DNA from: Spirochaetaceae bacterium
Lineage (GTDB): Bacteria > Spirochaetota > Spirochaetia > SZUA-6 > Fen-1364
Direction: 5' to 3'
DNA: 9,544 nucleotides
Assembly: GCA_003141795.1 (NCBI GenBank)
Contig: PLNO01000188.1
Span: 30,127-39,670, forward strand
Position 1 is the stretch's first letter, and every line of letters begins with the position of its first letter. A program made the translations under genes and the position numbers. A model generated the notes under the pieces. It was not told where the DNA came from. It ran no database searches and worked only from the letters and a program-made list of their open reading frames with translations. Shown in pieces: positions 6,608 through 9,544 of the stretch.

Positions 6608-6928
6608 CTACCCCTTCAAATTGCGCGTGCCGCGAACGGACAGCGTGTCCGTTTTACGGAAGATGCCCAGGATGATGCCGGCCGCGACCACCACCACCAC
6701 CACCTCGATGACGATGACGGTGATCACCATGGCCTGCGCAAGCGCCATGCGTCCGCTCAGATAGCCGGCGACGATCAGTATGAAGGTCACCGATTTCATG
6801 AGGATCTCCAAGCCTATGAGCATGCGCAGGAGATTGTACGTGGCGAGCATGCACCACAGCCCGTCGATGAGGAGCAGGAGGAAGAAGGTGAAATACAGCC
6901 ACAGGGAGTGCGGGATCTCAGTCAACAT
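6608..6928 (-). CDS. NuoK/MnhC/MbhG-like membrane subunit
   Basis: A 106-residue three-helix membrane subunit of the ion-pumping arm. The segment LLRMLIGLEILMKSVT at 33-48 is the NuoK hallmark and carries E41; helix 3 carries E75 in VITVIVIEVVV. These correspond by position to the two membrane glutamates of NuoK that lie on the proton path, so the subunit looks functional. Six consecutive Val residues (76-81) follow E75. The start ATG has a strong GGGAGGA site six bases upstream and overlaps the end of the NuoJ-like gene by 11 bases. NuoK, MnhC/MrpC and HyfE-type proteins are one family; placement next to a NuoJ-like gene favours NuoK/MbhG. Confidence 0.92.
   Translation of the reverse strand: MLTEIPHSLWLYFTFFLLLLIDGLWCMLATYNLLRMLIGLEILMKSVTFILIVAGYLSGRMALAQAMVITVIVIEVVVVVVAAGIILGIFRKTDTLSVRGTRNLKG
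6687..6704. repeat. Six perfect ACC trinucleotide units inside the NuoK-like gene
   Basis: Six tandem ACC units on the plus strand (GGT on the coding strand) encode a run of valines in the third membrane helix of the NuoK-like subunit. The run is probably just repeated use of the GTG valine codon. It could change length by slippage without a frameshift. Confidence 0.6.
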
Positions 6929-7412
6929 GCTTTTCCTCCCTCTTGAACAATACCATCACGCCGAACACGCCGGCCAGCAGGATGAGGATCTGGCCGAAGA
7001 GGTCCAATTGCCGCAGGTTCCACATCACCTCGCGGACGTCGCCGTCCGGGCCGGGGAGCGGAAGGGCGATCTGGACCGGGGTGTGCACGAAGGACAGCCC
7101 GATTCCCACGGCGAGCATGACGACGGGGAGCGGCCAGAAGCGCGTGAGCCGGCTGCGCCAGCGCACGACGATCTCCTTGAAGGGCCTCCGCTGGGTGAGG
7201 CTGATGACGCTCACGAAGACCACGGAGATGAGCCCCGCGCATACGGACAGCTCGATCACGGCGGCCAGGGTGGCACCGAGGCTGAACATCACGACGGAGA
7301 GCATGGCGCTGGAGAGCGCCAGCGCGATGGTCGCCCGCAGGAGGAGCGTGGACATCGACGCCCACAGGGCCGCCAGGACCATGAGAACGAGGACGAGTGT
7401 CACTACCGTCAT
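6918..7412 (-). CDS. NuoJ-like membrane subunit with MbhD- and MbhE-type segments
   Basis: A 164-residue membrane protein with about five helices, the topology of NuoJ. The first half, LGATLAAVIELSVCAGLIS at 45-63, matches by eye the MbhD/DUF4040 pattern (LGAPDxALTExxVxAGL) with membrane Glu E54. The second half, after a basic loop near 75-90, ends with RQLDLFGQILILLAGVFGV, like the MbhE/MrpA C-terminal pattern (RxxDTLGExxVLxxAxxGV), with Gln where those have Glu. It thus resembles MbhD and MbhE joined in one chain, which is how NuoJ is thought to relate to them. It works in the membrane arm between the antiporter-like and NuoK-like subunits. The ATG start gives an ATGA overlap with the preceding gene and has GGGAGG six bases upstream; the open frame further upstream (to 7649) is an Arg-rich shadow. 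Confidence 0.85.
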   Translation of the reverse strand: MTVVTLVLVLMVLAALWASMSTLLLRATIALALSSAMLSVVMFSLGATLAAVIELSVCAGLISVVFVSVISLTQRRPFKEIVVRWRSRLTRFWPLPVVMLAVGIGLSFVHTPVQIALPLPGPDGDVREVMWNLRQLDLFGQILILLAGVFGVMVLFKREEKHVD

Positions 7413-8821
7413 AGGCCGCCTCCCAGCAGCAGGGGCAGAAAGAACGGGAACCCGAGGCCGACGATCACGGTGATGGCAGCCAAAGCGACGGCGGGGATCG
7501 TATAGCCCGGCCCCGCCTCCCGCACCGCTTTCCACTCGTCGAGCACGGTGCCGAAGAAGACACGCCGCTGCAGCGAAAGGAAGTAGGCAAGCGTCACGAG
7601 GCTCGTGAGGATCGCGATCACGGCGAAGACCTGCTGTCCCGCGCGCCACAGCGCGATCACGATGAGGAGCTTGCTCCAGAAGCCCGCGAGGGGCGGCAGC
7701 CCCGATATCGACAGTGCTGCAACCGTTGAAGTGCCACCTGTTATGGGCATGCGCGACGCGAGGCCTCCCATGCGGTCCATGTCACGGGTCCCCAGCCGAT
7801 CCTCCAAGGCCGCCGCGTTGGCGAAGAGTCCTGCCTTGGAGACGGTATGGTTGAAGAAGTGAACGCCGGCCGCGATGAGGGCGAGTGATGGCTCCCCACC
7901 GAGTGCCATGACGATGTAGCCCATCTGGCTCAAGGAGGAGTAGGCGAGCATCCTCTTCATGTCGGATTGCGTGAGGGCGAGGAAAGCGCCTCCGACGGCG
8001 GCCACCGCGCCCACGATGAGCGCCACCTCCCGTGCCGGGCCCGCAGCGACGGGCAGCATCGGCAGCAGGCGCATGAGGGCGAAGATCCCGGTGGCCTTCG
8101 TCACGATGCCCGCGAGGAAGACGGAGACGGGAGCCGCCGCTTCGGTGTACGCATCGGCGAGCCAGCCGTGGAAGGGTATCATCGCGGATTTGACGAAAAG
8201 CCCGCAGAGGAAGAGCGCACCGGCGATCCACACGAGCGGCGTGGGGGCGGCAAGTGCGGAGGCGGCGTCCTGGAATGAGACCCCGCCGGTGCCCAGGAGG
8301 AAGAACGCGATGCCGACGAGCATGAAGACGCTCGCCACGGTGGAGAGGATGAGGTACTTCCACGTGCCTTCGAAGCTCGCCTTGTCGTCGCGCATGGCCA
8401 CGAGGATGAACGCCGCCACGGAGGTCACCTCGATGAACACGTACAGGGAGAACAGGTCCCGCACCATGGCGATGCCGTTCATGCCGACGAGCGCCACGAG
8501 GAGGAGGTTGGAGAACCTGTACGTGGCCCTGGGTGTGGCGAACGCTGCACGCGCGACCAGAATGGCGGCAAGCCCGCTCAAGCCCGCGGTCCCCATGAGG
8601 AGGAGGGACAGGTTGTCGATGACGAGCGGGAAGCCGATGAACTTCTCCAACGGAGCGAGCAGCTGCCAGTCGATGAGCCCGGACGGGTACAGGGCGGCGG
8701 CCAGGGTCTGCAGGGCGAAGATCACCAGACACGGGATCCACCCTGACTTCTGGGCTTCGCGCGAAAGGAGGTTGAGGATGAAAAGCGCGAGAAAGGGCAG
8801 GAGGAGGACGACGACGCTCAT
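7409..8821 (-). CDS. NuoN/MrpD-like proton-translocating antiporter subunit
   Basis: A 470-residue polytopic membrane protein of the Mrp antiporter/ND2-ND4-ND5 family that should carry H+ or Na+ across the membrane arm. The ion-path residues of the family are present: E131 in LYVFIEVTS (helix 5), K211 in FVKSAMIPFHGWL (helix 7), K242 in VTKATGI (helix 8), H325 and K329 in FFNHTVSKAGLF, and K384 in SGLPPLAGFWSK (helix 12). SDMKRMLAYSSLSQMGY at 286-302 is another hallmark. The length fits a 14-helix NuoN/NuoM/MrpD protein without the long C-terminal extension of NuoL. The true start is the ATG at 8821, which overlaps the TGA of the NuoL-like gene (ATGA) and has GGAGGT five bases upstream; 21 further codons upstream are not coding. 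Whether it carries H+ or Na+ cannot be read from the sequence. Confidence 0.95.
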   Translation of the reverse strand: MSVVVLLLPFLALFILNLLSREAQKSGWIPCLVIFALQTLAAALYPSGLIDWQLLAPLEKFIGFPLVIDNLSLLLMGTAGLSGLAAILVARAAFATPRATYRFSNLLLVALVGMNGIAMVRDLFSLYVFIEVTSVAAFILVAMRDDKASFEGTWKYLILSTVASVFMLVGIAFFLLGTGGVSFQDAASALAAPTPLVWIAGALFLCGLFVKSAMIPFHGWLADAYTEAAAPVSVFLAGIVTKATGIFALMRLLPMLPVAAGPAREVALIVGAVAAVGGAFLALTQSDMKRMLAYSSLSQMGYIVMALGGEPSLALIAAGVHFFNHTVSKAGLFANAAALEDRLGTRDMDRMGGLASRMPITGGTSTVAALSISGLPPLAGFWSKLLIVIALWRAGQQVFAVIAILTSLVTLAYFLSLQRRVFFGTVLDEWKAVREAGPGYTIPAVALAAITVIVGLGFPFFLPLLLGGGL

Positions 8822-9544
8822 CGTGCACCTCCGAACACCGCAATGGCTGCGACCACCACGATGGCGGCCCCTGCCAGCGCCCACAACACGTAGCGGTTCA
8901 CGTTCCCGTTGTGCGCCTTCCGCCCCGCCAGGGACAGGCCGTGCGCGGCTTTCACGACGAGCGTCTCATAGAACCAGTCGATCCCCCGGTCCACGCTCCA
9001 CAGGGCGCGGCTCACGCCCTTCATGGCCCAGCGGCCGATCGTGTACGGATCCAGGCTCCCCCTCTCCGCCACGGCGTAGATCGGGGAGAGCACGGGGGCG
9101 TGATGGATGTGGTCGACGGCACCCAGGCCGCGGCCGCTGCGCCGCACGCCCCAGAGGTGGTTGAGCACGGCAAGGATGAGCACGACGACGGTGAGCTCCA
9201 CGAGGAGCATGCGCGCGGGGAAGCCCGCGAAGCTGCGGCCGCCTAAGACCGCGACCCCCACGGCCGGCTCGATGAGGTGTCTGAGCGGGATGGCGTTGCC
9301 GATCCCGAACAGCACGCAGAGCGCCGCAAGGAGGATCATCGGGACGAGCATGGCAAGCGGGGCTTCCTTCACCGTCGATGCGGATGCCGGCCGCGGGCCG
9401 AAGAACGCCGCATGACCCAGCTTCAGGAAGGATGCGGCGGTGAAGAACGACCCGAGGAGGGCCACCGCGTAGAATATCCATCCGCTCTCAAGCGCAGCGT
9501 CGTAGACCATCTCCTTGGAGAAGAAGCCGTTGAAGGGCGGCACG
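8818..9544 (-). CDS. NuoL-like antiporter subunit, C-terminal 241 residues (5' partial)
   Basis: The C-terminal part of a large antiporter-like subunit of the NuoL/ND5/HyfB family. The gene enters from the right edge; the first visible codon is an internal GTG, in the family motif VPPFNGFFSKE (helix 12, with the conserved Lys at visible residue 10). Two or three helices follow, then a segment from about residue 140 to 205 with PVLSPIYAVAERGSLDPY, GIDWFYETLVVKAAHG and HNGNVNRYVLWALAG, then a final helix. This order resembles the C-terminal end of NuoL (lateral amphipathic helix, then a last membrane helix behind a QTGxxxxY-like motif). It is longer than the NuoN/MrpD type. The product should form the far end of the membrane arm. 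It ends in an ATGA overlap with the next gene. Confidence 0.9.
   Translation of the reverse strand, partial: VPPFNGFFSKEMVYDAALESGWIFYAVALLGSFFTAASFLKLGHAAFFGPRPASASTVKEAPLAMLVPMILLAALCVLFGIGNAIPLRHLIEPAVGVAVLGGRSFAGFPARMLLVELTVVVLILAVLNHLWGVRRSGRGLGAVDHIHHAPVLSPIYAVAERGSLDPYTIGRWAMKGVSRALWSVDRGIDWFYETLVVKAAHGLSLAGRKAHNGNVNRYVLWALAGAAIVVVAAIAVFGGAR

Larger units (their letters stand above)
2289..9544 (-). other. Operon for a group 4 [NiFe] hydrogenase with complex I-like subunits (continues beyond the window)
   Basis: Eleven minus-strand genes run without a break from the right edge to 2289. Intergenic gaps are 0-7 bases and most junctions overlap: ATGA stop/start overlaps at 8818-8821, 7409-7412, 5821-5824 and 4102-4105, and overlaps of 11, 8 and 56 bases elsewhere. 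No internal terminator or promoter-like gap is visible. In transcription order the products resemble NuoL, NuoN/MrpD, NuoJ, NuoK, NuoA, NuoB, NuoC, NuoD, NuoH, NuoI and the HycI maturation protease. The promoter and any earlier genes lie beyond position 9544. Confidence 0.9.

Noticed and set aside
7413..7649. Longer N-terminus for the NuoJ-like protein
   Set aside because: The added 79 residues are Arg/Ala/Pro-rich, overlap the NuoN-like gene in another frame and resemble no family member. The ATG at 7412 has GGGAGG and an ATGA overlap.
7782..8843. 353-codon open frame on the minus strand in another frame of the NuoN-like gene
   Set aside because: Arg/His/Pro-rich with no family motif; the overlapping frame encodes a recognisable antiporter protein.
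7959..9164. 401-codon open frame on the plus strand
   Set aside because: It is antisense to two clearly coding antiporter genes and has low-complexity Arg/Ser/Pro composition; long antisense frames are expected in GC-rich DNA.
2289..9544. NADH:quinone oxidoreductase (complex I) operon
   Set aside because: The large subunit has RVCGIC and DPCFSC with a processing tail, the small subunit has CxxC instead of CC, and a HycI protease is present. These mark a [NiFe] hydrogenase.
1..9544. tRNA, rRNA, CRISPR arrays, insertion sequences or attachment sites
   Set aside because: No such pattern was seen; the window is filled by protein-coding genes with no gap over 300 bases.

Overview
The window is GC-rich bacterial DNA with dense, tightly packed genes and strong GGAGG-type ribosome binding sites. 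It most likely comes from an anaerobic bacterium that saves energy with ion-pumping membrane complexes. I cannot name the phylum from this sequence. Two gene blocks converge near position 2280.

Left block, plus strand (1-2272). The window opens inside a membrane-bound proton-pumping pyrophosphatase (hppA, 5' end missing). Its signature residues (Lys and Thr in GNTTKAITKG) are those of the potassium-independent H+-pumping type. A strong intrinsic terminator follows at 1572-1615, then a DedA/VTT-family membrane protein with its own GTG start.

Right block, minus strand (9544 down to 2289). Eleven genes in one direction overlap or nearly touch, and form an operon for a membrane-bound group 4 [NiFe] hydrogenase built like respiratory complex I. 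In transcription order they are: NuoL-like antiporter subunit (5' end missing), NuoN/MrpD-like antiporter subunit, NuoJ-like subunit with MbhD- and MbhE-type signatures, NuoK-like, NuoA-like, NuoB-like small subunit, NuoC-like, NuoD-like catalytic large subunit, NuoH-like, NuoI-like 2x[4Fe-4S] ferredoxin, and a HycI-family hydrogenase maturation endopeptidase. Four junctions are ATGA stop/start overlaps.

The large subunit keeps all four [NiFe] cysteines (RVCGIC near residue 70 and DPCFSC near residue 360). It also carries a 46-residue C-terminal extension after the DPCxxCTDR motif, which is the kind of peptide HycI-type proteases remove. The small subunit has the hydrogenase-type CxxC instead of the tandem CC of complex I. 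The complex is therefore predicted to make or use H2, probably with ferredoxin through the NuoI-like subunit, and to move ions through the L/N-type subunits. No NuoE/F/G-type NADH input module lies in the window.

The most interesting point is the mixture: a genuine [NiFe] active site and processing protease together with a NuoA-like subunit, a one-piece NuoJ-like subunit and an L subunit with a complex I-like C-terminal end. This looks intermediate between Mrp/Mbh-type hydrogenases and complex I. The pyrophosphatase beside it would be a second ion pump in the same membrane, but it is transcribed separately.
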